This document shows positions 1 through 8,967 of a DNA stretch of 64,000 nt, piece by piece. The first letter of the stretch is position 1. Each line of letters starts with the position of its first letter. Both the position numbers and the translations under genes were made by a program. The notes under the pieces were generated by a model. It did no database searches. It worked only from the letters and a program-made list of their open reading frames with translations, and was not told the origin of the DNA. This stretch comes from Sphingobacterium nematocida (GTDB lineage Bacteria; Bacteroidota; Bacteroidia; Sphingobacteriales; Sphingobacteriaceae), in contig NZ_FUZF01000003.1 of assembly GCF_900168125.1 (NCBI RefSeq), forward strand, positions 1 through 64,000. Reading direction: 5' to 3'.

Positions 1-306
1 AATTTAAATCGATACTCAGCGATAATAACATAATCCAGAGTATGAGTAGGAAAGCGAACTGTTGGGATAATGCCGTAGCGGAGAGTTTCTTCAAATCTTT
101 AAAGGCAGAGATGGTCTACCATAGAAGGTTTATGGATCAGCACTCGGCTAAATTAGAGGTGTTCGGATATATAGAAGGTTTTTATAACACTAAAAGAACA
201 CATTCGGCTTTAGGTTACAAAACACCTAGGCAAATGGAAGAAATGCTGTTGGGTAAAGAAAGATTAGCAGCATAAAAAAAGTCTCTCATTTTTAGTTGCA
301 GTTCCA
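1..306 (+). mobile_element. IS3-family insertion sequence, right-hand end (partial)
   Basis: The window opens inside an IS3-type element: the C-terminal part of its transposase is followed by a short AT-rich tail (about 281-306) whose reverse strand begins TGGAACTGCAACTAAAAATG. That resembles the terminal inverted repeats of Bacteroidota IS3 elements, so I place the right end near 306. This boundary is inferred, because the left end and any target duplication lie outside the window. The element stops about 33 bp before the RND efflux gene at 339. Confidence 0.65.
3..275 (+). CDS. IS3-family transposase OrfB, C-terminal fragment
   Basis: The reading frame is open from the first complete codon at position 3, so the gene starts upstream of the window and the ATG at 42 is internal. 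The visible residues end the rve/DDE integrase core: the run NIIQSMSRK, then NCWDNAVAESFFKSLKAE with the catalytic Glu, and the closing YIEGFYNTKRTHSALGYKTP block. These are hallmarks of IS3-group OrfB. The frame ends with AA and a TAA stop and has no internal stops, so the visible part looks intact. OrfA and the first two catalytic Asp residues are out of view, so whether the element is active cannot be judged. Confidence 0.9.
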   Translation, partial: FKSILSDNNIIQSMSRKANCWDNAVAESFFKSLKAEMVYHRRFMDQHSAKLEVFGYIEGFYNTKRTHSALGYKTPRQMEEMLLGKERLAA

Positions 307-338
307 ATGCAATAAGCACAAGCTAATACAAGTATATC

Positions 339-3300
339 ATGCTAAAGAAATTTATAGACCGTCCGGTACTCGCGACGGTAATCTCTGTAATCATTGTGAT
401 TTTAGGAATCCTAGGTCTTAGCCGATTGGCTATCACCCGATTTCCGGATATCGCTCCGCCGACAGTATCTGTGTGGGGTTCATTCCCTGGAGGTAACAGT
501 GAGACGGTAATCCGTTCTGTAGTCACCCCCCTAGAAGAACAGATAAATGGTGTGGAGGATATGGAATACATGCGGTCTACCGCTAGTAATGATGGTTCAT
601 TCTCTATCACTATCGTATTTAAACAAGGGGTAAATCCGGATCAGGCAGCAGTCAACGTGCAGAACCGTGTACAACAGGCGACACCTATCCTACCTCAGGA
701 GGTAGTCCGCATGGGGCTCACTACATCGAAGCAACAAAACAGTATGGTATTGTTATTTAATCTGTACACGGAAGACAATTCACGCTATGATGAGACCTTC
801 TTACAAAACTATGCTAACATCAACCTTCTGCCCCAGATAAAGCGGGTAAAAGGTGTGGGAAAGGCAGAAGTGTATGGTATGAAAGATTATTCTATGCGTA
901 TCTGGCTAGATCCACAGAAGATGGCCGCACATGCCCTTGAACCAGCAGACATCTCTGCCGCTATTGCGGATCAGAGTCTGGAAGCTGCTCCAGGTAAAAT
1001 CGGGGTAGAATCGGATGCTGCATTGGAATATGTAATCCGCTATAAAGGCAAGAAAAACCTACCAGAGCAATACGAAGACATTATTGTCAAAAATGAAGAA
1101 TCAAACCTGGTACGCCTTAGCGACGTGGCCCGGGTTGAATTCGGTTCCATATCCTATAGTGGAGACAACACTACCAATGGAAAAAACGCGGTATCTGTCG
1201 CTATTATGCAGGCCACAGGCTCTAATGCCAATGAGATTGAAATCGGCATCAATAAAGAAGTAGAAAAGCTGTCTAAATCATTTCCTCCGGGAGTCAAGTA
1301 CTCTAAGGTAATCAGTTCAAAAGAACGGCTCGATGAGGCCACAGGACAGGTAAAAGCAACACTGATTGAAGCCTTTATATTGGTATTTATCATTGTGTTC
1401 CTATTCTTACAGGATTTACGTTCGACCATCATTCCGGCTATTGCAGTTCCTGTCGCGATCATAGGTACCTTCTTCTTCCTTTTAGTTTTTGGTTTTACCA
1501 TCAACGTATTGACGCTATTCGCGCTGGTGCTGGCCATCGGAATCGTGGTCGATGACGCTATTGTGGTCGTAGAGGCCGTGCATGGTAAGATGGAAGGTAC
1601 CAACCTTAGTCCAAGAGATGCGACTTATGGAGCTATGGGTGAAATTACCGGAGCCGTTATTTCCATCACTTTGGTCATGTCTGCCGTATTCGTCCCAATC
1701 GGCTTTATGTCCGGATCCGCAGGGTTATTCTATAAGCAATTTGCGTATACGTTGGCAATCGCGATTATTATATCGGCGGTCAATGCACTGACCCTTACTC
1801 CTGCCCTGTGTGCCTTGTTTCTAAAGAACACTCACGGCGAGGATCATGGTCATGAAAAAAAGGGTTTTGTCAAACGCTTTACGACGGCTTTTAATGCTGG
1901 TTTTGAAAACCTGACCGGAAAGTATGTCTCAGGAATAAAACTCTTATTCCGTAAAAAAGCGCTGGCTACCGGGATAATCCTAGGCACTATTGGACTAGCA
2001 GGGTACCTTTTGATGAGTACTCCAAAGAGTTTTGTACCAATGGAAGACGACGGTCTATTGATGTACTCCCTGACCATGCCTCCAGGTACGGGCTTAACTA
2101 AAACAACCGAAGTAGCCGAGCAAATCAACGACATGCTGAAAGGCAATGAGGCGATACAGGAGAACACATCAATCACTGGATTCAACCTACTGAGTGGTAG
2201 TGCAGGCTCGGGATACGGTATGGGGTTCATTAAGCTCAAGCCTCAAAAAGAACGTGGTGCGGTAAAAGACATTAATGTCATCACGGAATCCATATCGCAA
2301 CAATTGATGCAGGTAAAGGAAGGCAGCATCCTTACTTTTAGAATGCCACCTGTAGAAGGTTATGGGATCACAAACGATGCCGAAATCGCTTTACAAGACC
2401 GTGTAGGCCGTGACCCTCAGGTTTTAAAAAACAAAGCAGATGAGCTGATAGGTCAGTTGATGACGACTCCTGGTGTGGCTTACGCGTATACGATGTTCCG
2501 CACAGACTATCCCCAACTCGAGTTGGAAATAGATGAAGATAAGGCCAAACAAATGCATGTAAGTGTTGCAGGTTTATTAAACACCATACAGGCTTATTTT
2601 TCGGGAGATCAGTCCGCAGATTTTACGCGTTTCGGAAAGTTTTATAGAGTCAGTGTTAAATCCGATGGTGTATTTCGTATGGACCAGGACGCTTTCAATA
2701 CCATATTCGTCAGAAGCCTTAAAGGCGAGATGGTACCTGTCAACACCTTAATAACGCTCAACAAGGTATATGGACCTGAAGCGGTGAACAGATACAACCT
2801 ATACAGCGCTTTGACCATAAATGTGTCGCCACAGCCTGGGGTTAGTAACGGTGAACTGATGAGCCGTATAGAGCCTATCCTCAATAGGTTGCCATCGGAT
2901 TATAGTTATGAGTGGACGGGACTTAGTCTAGAAGAGAAGTCAGCCGGTAATCAAACTATTATCATACTCAGTTTATGTATATTCTTTGTTTACCTGATTC
3001 TTTCGGCACAATACGAAAGTTACCTATTGCCACTTGCGGTGATTCTATCCATACCTACTGGTGTCATTGGTGCATTCTTAGGGATACGGGCGATAGGTTT
3101 GGACAATAATATCTTCGTCCAGGTGAGTCTAATTATGCTTGTAGGTCTACTCGCTAAAAACGCCATCCTGATTGTAGAATATGCGGTACAAAGGAGAAAA
3201 TCAGGGTTATCAATCATAGATGCCGCTGTCGTTGGTGCACAATCGCGTTTGCGCCCTATCGTCATGACCTCATTAGCTTTTATAGCAGGTATGATCCCAT

Positions 3301-3485
3301 TGATGGCTTCATCTGGAGGTATGGCTACCGGAAATATTTCCATCAGTATCAGTGCTGCATTAGGAATGCTGAGCGGCGTAATACTAGGGGTCTTTATTAT
3401 ACCTATTCTATATGCCCTATTCCAATATCTACAGGAAAAGGCATCTGGGAAGAAAACACAATACGAGGTAAATATTAAATCATAA
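339..3485 (+). CDS. RND multidrug efflux permease, HAE1 (AcrB/MexB) type
   Basis: Inner-membrane proton-driven permease of a tripartite efflux pump. The 1048-residue length is full for the HAE1 family. It begins with the short cytoplasmic MLKKFIDRPV segment and TM1, then a large periplasmic porter loop, TM2-6, a second loop and TM8-12. The proton-relay residues are present: the adjacent Asp405-Asp406 in GIVVDDAIVVVEA (TM4) and Lys940 in LLAKNAILIVEYA (TM10). Those match AcrB D407/D408/K940. The outer membrane factor starts 14 bp downstream, so the two are co-transcribed. The periplasmic adaptor gene that normally precedes such a permease is not visible; the IS3 end lies immediately upstream and may separate the two. 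Substrate cannot be told from sequence. Confidence 0.95.
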   Translation: MLKKFIDRPVLATVISVIIVILGILGLSRLAITRFPDIAPPTVSVWGSFPGGNSETVIRSVVTPLEEQINGVEDMEYMRSTASNDGSFSITIVFKQGVNPDQAAVNVQNRVQQATPILPQEVVRMGLTTSKQQNSMVLLFNLYTEDNSRYDETFLQNYANINLLPQIKRVKGVGKAEVYGMKDYSMRIWLDPQKMAAHALEPADISAAIADQSLEAAPGKIGVESDAALEYVIRYKGKKNLPEQYEDIIVKNEESNLVRLSDVARVEFGSISYSGDNTTNGKNAVSVAIMQATGSNANEIEIGINKEVEKLSKSFPPGVKYSKVISSKERLDEATGQVKATLIEAFILVFIIVFLFLQDLRSTIIPAIAVPVAIIGTFFFLLVFGFTINVLTLFALVLAIGIVVDDAIVVVEAVHGKMEGTNLSPRDATYGAMGEITGAVISITLVMSAVFVPIGFMSGSAGLFYKQFAYTLAIAIIISAVNALTLTPALCALFLKNTHGEDHGHEKKGFVKRFTTAFNAGFENLTGKYVSGIKLLFRKKALATGIILGTIGLAGYLLMSTPKSFVPMEDDGLLMYSLTMPPGTGLTKTTEVAEQINDMLKGNEAIQENTSITGFNLLSGSAGSGYGMGFIKLKPQKERGAVKDINVITESISQQLMQVKEGSILTFRMPPVEGYGITNDAEIALQDRVGRDPQVLKNKADELIGQLMTTPGVAYAYTMFRTDYPQLELEIDEDKAKQMHVSVAGLLNTIQAYFSGDQSADFTRFGKFYRVSVKSDGVFRMDQDAFNTIFVRSLKGEMVPVNTLITLNKVYGPEAVNRYNLYSALTINVSPQPGVSNGELMSRIEPILNRLPSDYSYEWTGLSLEEKSAGNQTIIILSLCIFFVYLILSAQYESYLLPLAVILSIPTGVIGAFLGIRAIGLDNNIFVQVSLIMLVGLLAKNAILIVEYAVQRRKSGLSIIDAAVVGAQSRLRPIVMTSLAFIAGMIPLMASSGGMATGNISISISAALGMLSGVILGVFIIPILYALFQYLQEKASGKKTQYEVNIKS

Positions 3486-3499
3486 TACAAAGGAACACA

Positions 3500-4900
3500 A
3501 TGAAAATATTATATAGCGCAATCGCAACCATTATGTTTGTGAGTTCCTGCTCTGTGACTCAGCAATATAAACGACCGGAACTGGATTTGCCGGACAACTA
3601 TCGTACGGAACTCACGCTGACAGCTGATAGTATACAGTTGCCCTGGAAAGCATTTTTCCAAGATCCTTTACTCATCACATTAATTGATAAGGCTCTCGAC
3701 AATAATCACGATTTGCAAATTGCGCTCAAAAGCATCGACCAGCTTGACTTACTCCTAAAACAAGCCAAACTATCGATGCTTCCTACAGCCGCATTGAATC
3801 TCAGTGGTAGTAGAGGATGGCCTTCCAACAATAGCCTAAATGGTGCTATGAGTAGTCAGTTTACAAGCAGTAAATTCATAGATGACTATAATGCTGGGAT
3901 AACCGTATCCTGGGAGGCCGATATCTGGGGCAAATCCCAATTGTATAAAGAACAGGCAAGAGCAGCATACTTCGGTCAAAAGGAAAATTACACGGCGTTA
4001 CGGACCCGTATTATCGCTCAGGTCGCCCAGGCATATTATCGCTTGGTGGCATTGGACGAAAAGTTGAAAATCGCACAGGAAAACGTAAAACTGAGCGAGG
4101 ATATGCTACGTATCACCCGTCTTCAATATCAATCGGGCCAAGTCAACTCGCTCGCTATAGAGCAATCGGAGGCGCAGAAGAAAACGGCAGAACTGATCGT
4201 CCCCTTATCATTACAGTCTATTCGCATTCAAGAAAATGCATTATTGATTCTATGTGGTATGTACCCGGATCCTGTCCAGCGTACGACGCAATTAGGAGCG
4301 CTTACTCCGCAGGTATTTTTCAATACTGGTGTACCTGCACATTTATTGAGTCGACGTCCAGATCTAAAGGCAGCAGAGTATGAAGTGATTGCACTCAACG
4401 CGAAGACGGGACTTGCAAAAACAGCAATGTATCCTTCGCTAAGTCTTTCGGCTCAGGCAGGGTTGAACTCCTTCTTATTTAAAAACTGGTTCGACTTACC
4501 GGGTTCAATTACAAAAAATCTAGCTGCAAATCTAGCACAACCCTTATTCCAGAAAAAGGAATTGAAAACGGCCTACGAAACAGCTGTGATAGAACAAGAA
4601 AAGGCAGCTATACAATTTCAAAAAGCGACGCTGCTAGCAGTAGCAGAAGTATCTGACGGTCTAGCAAACTATAAGGGCAGCTCAGACCGATTAACACTTA
4701 CACTGGAAAGAGGTGCTGCCTTGGATAAAGCGACAAACGATGCCTTATTACTTTACAAAAGTGGTATGGCGACCTATCTCGAAGTCATCAGCGCGCAGAA
4801 TGCAAAACTCCAAAATGATCTGGAGCGTAATAACCTCGAACAGGAAAAATTAAATAGCATTATCGATTTATACCGTTCCTTAGGAGGAGGAACGGATTAA
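3500..4900 (+). CDS. Outer membrane efflux lipoprotein, TolC/NodT family
   Basis: Outer membrane channel of the RND pump encoded just upstream. The N-terminus is a lipoprotein signal peptide with lipobox V-S-S-C (Cys17). The mature protein starts with SVTQQYKRPELDLPDNYR, the usual opening of the NodT/OprM branch. Two OEP repeats follow, rich in long helices; the LLSRRPDLKAAEYE motif around residue 285 and the closing YKSGMATYLEVISAQN stretch are characteristic. At 466 residues the length is normal. It ends next to a strong bidirectional hairpin at 4904-4932. Co-transcription with the permease is inferred from the 14-bp gap. Confidence 0.93.
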   Translation: MKILYSAIATIMFVSSCSVTQQYKRPELDLPDNYRTELTLTADSIQLPWKAFFQDPLLITLIDKALDNNHDLQIALKSIDQLDLLLKQAKLSMLPTAALNLSGSRGWPSNNSLNGAMSSQFTSSKFIDDYNAGITVSWEADIWGKSQLYKEQARAAYFGQKENYTALRTRIIAQVAQAYYRLVALDEKLKIAQENVKLSEDMLRITRLQYQSGQVNSLAIEQSEAQKKTAELIVPLSLQSIRIQENALLILCGMYPDPVQRTTQLGALTPQVFFNTGVPAHLLSRRPDLKAAEYEVIALNAKTGLAKTAMYPSLSLSAQAGLNSFLFKNWFDLPGSITKNLAANLAQPLFQKKELKTAYETAVIEQEKAAIQFQKATLLAVAEVSDGLANYKGSSDRLTLTLERGAALDKATNDALLLYKSGMATYLEVISAQNAKLQNDLERNNLEQEKLNSIIDLYRSLGGGTD

Positions 4901-4903
4901 AAA

Positions 4904-4932
4904 CAAAGGCGGCCTTAAAATAGCCGCCTTTG
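4904..4932. terminator. Bidirectional hairpin between convergent genes
   Basis: Perfect 10-bp inverted repeat CAAAGGCGGC / GCCGCCTTTG with a 9-nt loop, sitting between the end of the NodT gene and the end of the convergent WG-repeat gene. A pyrimidine-rich run follows on the plus strand. Probably an intrinsic terminator serving both sides. Confidence 0.75.
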
Positions 4933-4933
4933 C

Positions 4934-7234
4934 TTATTCTTTTTCTTTAGCCTTAATCGGGGCTTTATGCCCATTTTCGTCTATCAGATAATACCATCCC
5001 CCCTGCTTTACCATGACAGGCCAAGTTTTGTCCTTCGCCTGATAGTTTCTTCGGATTACATCGTAATCAGCTGCCATTATTATCTTTCCATTGGTATCGG
5101 CCATTCCCGATTTTCCGTCTTTTACAATCATGACCGTAGGATAACTAGAGCTAAAACTTATATCATCAAAAACAGGCTCCAGCAGTATGGTACCATCCCG
5201 TCTCACCAAACCATGATATTCGCCTTTCTGAACATGTAAAACACGTCCATCGGAACTGGCTGCGTACACATTATCGAACTCGAATGGTAGTACTACACGT
5301 CCTTCCCTATCAATCATTCCATACTTATGTTTTTTTCTTTCTTCTCCCTTCACTTGTCCCAATTTTGCGGCTAAAGCGATTCCTTCGTAGAAAGCATCCA
5401 CCTGATCTACTCCTTCAAAGCGCTTTTCTTCTCCTTTATCGTTGATAAACAGATTCCCTTCTTTACCGTATATTTTCTTCAGACCGTAAAAAAACTCACC
5501 ATAGTTCTTTTTGTCGTACTCGGGAAACCGAAGTAAATAATAAGATGGATTGGTATTCCAATCTGGATTTTCATAAATCAGTTTGTTATCAAAATCTATG
5601 AGTCTATGCTGTTTATTTTTCATCTCTAATAGCCAAAAACGATCCGACAACAGATGGCACTGTTCAATATTATCAGGCAGTGTATCCATCCTATCTTGCT
5701 TTATATCGTAAGAATAAAATGCGGATTCATAGTTTTCAAGACTCTTACGGATCAGTATGCGATCGCTGCTGACTATATCGATATTTTGTTCTGCTATTGG
5801 AATGACTATTTTCTCCAGCTTTAAGTCAAATAACCCAATCTCCTCACGATAACCACCCTCCTTCTTTCCATTTGAAAAGGAGATATAGCGATCTAGCAGC
5901 GGATATTCATGTTCGATTGCTCTTTTAGAAAATTGGTAAGAACCATCCAAAGAATAGATTGCAGGCAAGATTTCTCTTCCTTTGTCATCGGTGATTCCCA
6001 TTTTACCTTTACTTTCTACGTGATAGAAGCTTTTTCCATTGCAATAGCGTCGATCTATACCATCATATTTTCCTATAGGCAGAATAGGTTGTCCCTCCCA
6101 ACTAAAAACTCCTTTTAGTCCGTTTTTTGCTACTGCTATTACATAGGCTTTCTCGTTCATCTCTGCATCATACCGCATTCGAGCCTTCATATTTTCGTCT
6201 CTCTCCCCTCCTAATCCGTTAGCGGCCAAAGACACAGTAGGAACAAATTCGCTGGCATATCTCCCGGCTGCAGTTAAAAAACTGATTTCATCGTATTCAA
6301 AATCTAGAAGGATATCTCCGTGAATAGTTACTACACCATATTTATCTTTTCTTTTAGCGATGGCAAGGTCACGATTGAAACTGCCAATATAGTCCAATGA
6401 GGGCTGAACAATCACTTTATTGGACAATGGGTCTATAATCCCGAGGTGATCCTTCTCTTTAAAAACCAAAAAATTGGATCCAGTAATAGCTTGGTAAAGC
6501 TCGTGTCCCGAGATAATGACGCTTCCAGTGGTATCAAAAACATAGGAATTATCGGCAATATTTGCTTCAAAACGAACGTCTTTTCCATAGTATAGAATCC
6601 GCATATATTCGTCGTACTGGACAGGGATAATCAGTTGTCCGTCTGAACGGGCCAATCCGGCCTTTTCCCCATCTCTGACTTCGACAAAGTCATCACTGTA
6701 GAAATTCGTTACGTATTCAAATTTTGGTTCTTGCAATAATTCTCCTGTTGTGGCCGAAACCCATCCCCAAAGGCCATTCCGGGAAACTGCAACAACGGAT
6801 TTATTTACTGCTTTGGCGTCATCGTAATCGAAGGGAACGATAATCTTTCCGTGTTCATCTGCTACTGCAACCTTACCGTTACGTTTCAGAACAGCAAATT
6901 TATAATCATAATCTATTCCATCATACCACTGTCCTTCGTAACGGGTTTCAAGTGTTATTGTATCGTACTCAATGGGAATCAAAAGCTTACCACTTTCCTG
7001 TAGTAACCCATATTTACCATCCTTGATTACGACAAACAAATCCGCTGCATGCTCGTCGACTTCATCTATCCAAAGATTAGCCGTTGGATGGTAATAATAG
7101 GTCTTACCAGATTTCTTGATGCTCACCAAAGGGGAAAGATGGCTCCCTAAATCTATGGATTCAACAATCTGCTCGTGCTGTGTGTACCCAAGTGTAAACT
7201 GGAAAAACAAAAACAAGCTTAATAAATACCTCAT
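4934..7234 (-). CDS. WG-repeat containing secreted protein
   Basis: A 766-residue protein with an N-terminal signal peptide (MRYLLSLFLFFQFTLGYTQ), so it is exported. Nearly all the rest is made of degenerate WG repeats of about 35-50 residues: units of the form 'GKYGL...G.LLIPIEYD.I' recur from about residue 70 to the end, with clear examples at KNGKVAVADEHGKIIVPFDYD, KDKYGVVTIHGDILLDFEYD and KKHKYGMIDREGRVVLPFEF. WG repeats (KWG/WG_beta_rep) are common in Bacteroidota surface proteins and are thought to mediate binding; no catalytic motif is visible. It stands alone, convergent with the efflux genes. Precise function unknown. Confidence 0.85.
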   Translation of the reverse strand: MRYLLSLFLFFQFTLGYTQHEQIVESIDLGSHLSPLVSIKKSGKTYYYHPTANLWIDEVDEHAADLFVVIKDGKYGLLQESGKLLIPIEYDTITLETRYEGQWYDGIDYDYKFAVLKRNGKVAVADEHGKIIVPFDYDDAKAVNKSVVAVSRNGLWGWVSATTGELLQEPKFEYVTNFYSDDFVEVRDGEKAGLARSDGQLIIPVQYDEYMRILYYGKDVRFEANIADNSYVFDTTGSVIISGHELYQAITGSNFLVFKEKDHLGIIDPLSNKVIVQPSLDYIGSFNRDLAIAKRKDKYGVVTIHGDILLDFEYDEISFLTAAGRYASEFVPTVSLAANGLGGERDENMKARMRYDAEMNEKAYVIAVAKNGLKGVFSWEGQPILPIGKYDGIDRRYCNGKSFYHVESKGKMGITDDKGREILPAIYSLDGSYQFSKRAIEHEYPLLDRYISFSNGKKEGGYREEIGLFDLKLEKIVIPIAEQNIDIVSSDRILIRKSLENYESAFYSYDIKQDRMDTLPDNIEQCHLLSDRFWLLEMKNKQHRLIDFDNKLIYENPDWNTNPSYYLLRFPEYDKKNYGEFFYGLKKIYGKEGNLFINDKGEEKRFEGVDQVDAFYEGIALAAKLGQVKGEERKKHKYGMIDREGRVVLPFEFDNVYAASSDGRVLHVQKGEYHGLVRRDGTILLEPVFDDISFSSSYPTVMIVKDGKSGMADTNGKIIMAADYDVIRRNYQAKDKTWPVMVKQGGWYYLIDENGHKAPIKAKEKE

Positions 7235-7372
7235 CTTAAATCGAATATGCTCAAATATCGCTATTATTTATCACTATAAAATCCCTGAATATAGCTAATC
7301 TATAGTTTTGCGTACATCAAATTTTCTGAAAGGAAATTTTGCCGTTCACTACATGGAATTTCCTTACACACT

Positions 7373-7906
7373 CTACTTTTCCATAAAGTACCTATACACA
7401 TCCTTCCAGTCTTGTACACGTTCGAACCTCTGTTCGTTGATATTATGAAATGTATTGAACATTAACCCTTTGCCTTGAAAAGTTAATAAATTCTTAACGT
7501 GGTCATCAATCAGGTAGTCGGTATTAATAATGTGCTTATACCCGCAAAAGACAATATTATGCCACGATATAAATGGAAAATATTCGTCCAACCAGTCTCT
7601 TTTTTCGCGTAAGCTCCAAGGGAATTCCATCGCTGCAGACACGACAAAAACATCGTATCTACTGTGCAGTTCTTTTACGACCTCCTGTGCATCTTTTGAT
7701 ACAGGCAATGTTCTGAAAAAACCCTCAGATTCTATGTAACGCATCACTGCTGTTTTATCTGGCACACACTCTCCCTCTGGTAATCCCAATACATCTGCTT
7801 CGGTAAGCTGTACTCCGGTCTCCCGATGATAATAATTGAGGTAGTGTACCAAATTGTCGGCTAAAACCCCATCCATGTCTAACGCAATTGATTTTCTATT
7901 CTGCAT
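7373..7906 (-). CDS. 5'(3')-deoxyribonucleotidase-like HAD phosphatase (NT5C family)
   Basis: Predicted cytosolic phosphatase acting on deoxynucleoside monophosphates. HAD motif I is D10-M-D12-G-V-L-A-D, with both catalytic aspartates present. Motif II is the Ser in VVSAAMEFP, and motif III is the Lys/IDDH region near residue 130 (NTDYLIDDHVKNL). The helical cap containing NYYHRETG and the length of 177 residues fit bacterial 5'-nucleotidase C proteins. It is monocistronic, with a TATATTTG element 17 bp upstream of its ATG. The specific substrate is inferred from the family, not shown by the sequence. Confidence 0.87.
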   Translation of the reverse strand: MQNRKSIALDMDGVLADNLVHYLNYYHRETGVQLTEADVLGLPEGECVPDKTAVMRYIESEGFFRTLPVSKDAQEVVKELHSRYDVFVVSAAMEFPWSLREKRDWLDEYFPFISWHNIVFCGYKHIINTDYLIDDHVKNLLTFQGKGLMFNTFHNINEQRFERVQDWKDVYRYFMEK

Positions 7907-7922
7907 ATCATTTAATTTTAAT

Positions 7923-7955
7923 CAAATATAGCAAAATATAGAAATAAAAAGCAAA
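7923..7955 (-). promoter_or_regulatory. Candidate promoter of the nucleotidase gene
   Basis: On the minus strand TATATTTG (7923-7930) matches the Bacteroidota -7 consensus TAnnTTTG and TTTG lies 21 bp upstream (7952-7955). Initiation would be about 10 nt before the ATG at 7906. The flanking DNA is very A-rich, with GCAAA tracts at 7931, 7951, 7961 and 7971. Confidence 0.45.
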
Positions 7956-7983
7956 ACATTGCAAACAATAGCAAAATATAGAA
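7929..7983. repeat. Phased A-tract repeat with 15-bp direct repeat
   Basis: TAGCAAAATATAGAA occurs twice (7929-7943 and 7969-7983), and GCAAA begins at 7931, 7951, 7961 and 7971, which are exact multiples of 10 bp. Such helical phasing of A-tracts is typical of intrinsically curved DNA. It lies in the intergenic region between the nucleotidase gene and the divergent DeoR-type regulator. Confidence 0.6.
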
Positions 7984-8043
7984 TTAATGCTTTTTTATTA
8001 TATTTCCTCTATAAAAGAATCTAAATGGATGAGAAAAGCTACA

Positions 8044-8104
8044 AAATTCGCTTTTACATTATGATGCAATTAATTGCGTGTAAAGGCGAATTTATGTAGG
8101 TTTG
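8044..8104 (+). promoter_or_regulatory. Nested palindrome and promoter upstream of the DeoR-type regulator
   Basis: A 15-bp inverted repeat (8044-8058 and 8079-8093, one mismatch) encloses a second, perfect 12-bp palindrome GCAATTAATTGC (8066-8077). Directly after it, TAGGTTTG (8097-8104) matches the -7 consensus, with TTGC where a -33 element would be (8074-8077, 19-bp spacing). The palindrome therefore covers the -33 region and ends 16 bp before the ATG at 8109, as expected of an autoregulatory operator. Transcription would start at or next to the ATG, giving a leaderless or nearly leaderless mRNA. Confidence 0.6.
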
Positions 8105-8108
8105 CTGT

Positions 8109-8855
8109 ATGTTAAAAGAGGATCGTCATAGTATCATTATAGAAGAAACCATTACGAATGGCTCTTCTTCCTTTCAATCGCTATCTAAAAAACTAGCTGT
8201 TTCGGAGGATACAATAAGACGAGATATCAAAGAGCTTGACAACAAAGGCTTATTACGGGCTGTGCGTGGGGGCGCGCTATCCGTATCCCGTATTCCTCAT
8301 CATTATCGAGATCGAGAGAATACAGATATTGATCAAAAGAAAATAATAGCCCAAAAGGCAGTCTCCTTAATAAAGAGTGGACAGGTATTATTTTTTGATG
8401 GAGGTACGTCTGTTCTTGAATTGGCTAAAATTTTACCGACTGACTTAAAAGTTACTATTATTACAAATAGTTTTCCTGTAGCCAACGCTATTGAAGACCA
8501 CCCATCAGCTGAGCTAATTTTTTTAGGAGGAAAGCTTAATAAAACTTCTTTTGCCACCTATGGAAATGAGACGTTGCAAGGTGTTGCTAAATTTAAGGTG
8601 GATATCTATTTTTTGGGTATATGCAGTATTGCCCCAAATAATCTTTCCTGTAAGGATCTAGATGATGCAGAACTAAAGCTCGCTATGATGCGACACAGTG
8701 TCAAAACGGTGGGGCTATGTACTTCTGATAAAATAAATAGCGAATCTCCCTACTTCGTCGCTCAAACAGAGGACATGCATACCTTAATAACAGAGAACTC
8801 CAAAGAAACACCTAGCACTAAAGCTTTGGCGAAACTAGGAATAGAAATCTTATAA
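8109..8855 (+). CDS. DeoR/GlpR-family transcriptional regulator
   Basis: A 248-residue repressor-type regulator. The N-terminal winged helix (about residues 5-60) contains the DeoR signature, with recognition helix SEDTIRRDIKELDNKGLLRAVRGGA. The C-terminal DeoR_C effector domain (about 75-230) resembles ribose-5-phosphate isomerase folds and shows FFDGGTSVLELAKIL, IITNSFPVANAI and FLGGKLN. Family members usually sense phosphorylated sugars. The start MLKEDRHSIIIEE is the typical family start. A nested palindrome overlaps its own promoter, suggesting autoregulation. The next gene on the same strand, 229 bp away, is a GH1 glycosidase and is a possible target, but no copy of the palindrome was found before it. 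Confidence 0.92.
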   Translation: MLKEDRHSIIIEETITNGSSSFQSLSKKLAVSEDTIRRDIKELDNKGLLRAVRGGALSVSRIPHHYRDRENTDIDQKKIIAQKAVSLIKSGQVLFFDGGTSVLELAKILPTDLKVTIITNSFPVANAIEDHPSAELIFLGGKLNKTSFATYGNETLQGVAKFKVDIYFLGICSIAPNNLSCKDLDDAELKLAMMRHSVKTVGLCTSDKINSESPYFVAQTEDMHTLITENSKETPSTKALAKLGIEIL

Positions 8856-8967
8856 CCGTTTTTCTTTTCTCGTATAAAATTAACCTTTCCTTAATATATA
8901 ATTCACAGAAAACCAGTAGATTTATGTAAATATTATCTGGAGACAGGATCAATTAACATACTTGACC

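Noticed and set aside
1154..1603. 149-codon open frame on the minus strand
   Set aside because: Entirely antisense to the RND permease, with low-complexity composition and no family features; a shadow of the real gene.
7929..7983. CRISPR-like spaced repeats
   Set aside because: Only two copies of a 15-bp AT-rich repeat, with no regular spacers and no cas genes; phased A-tracts explain it better.
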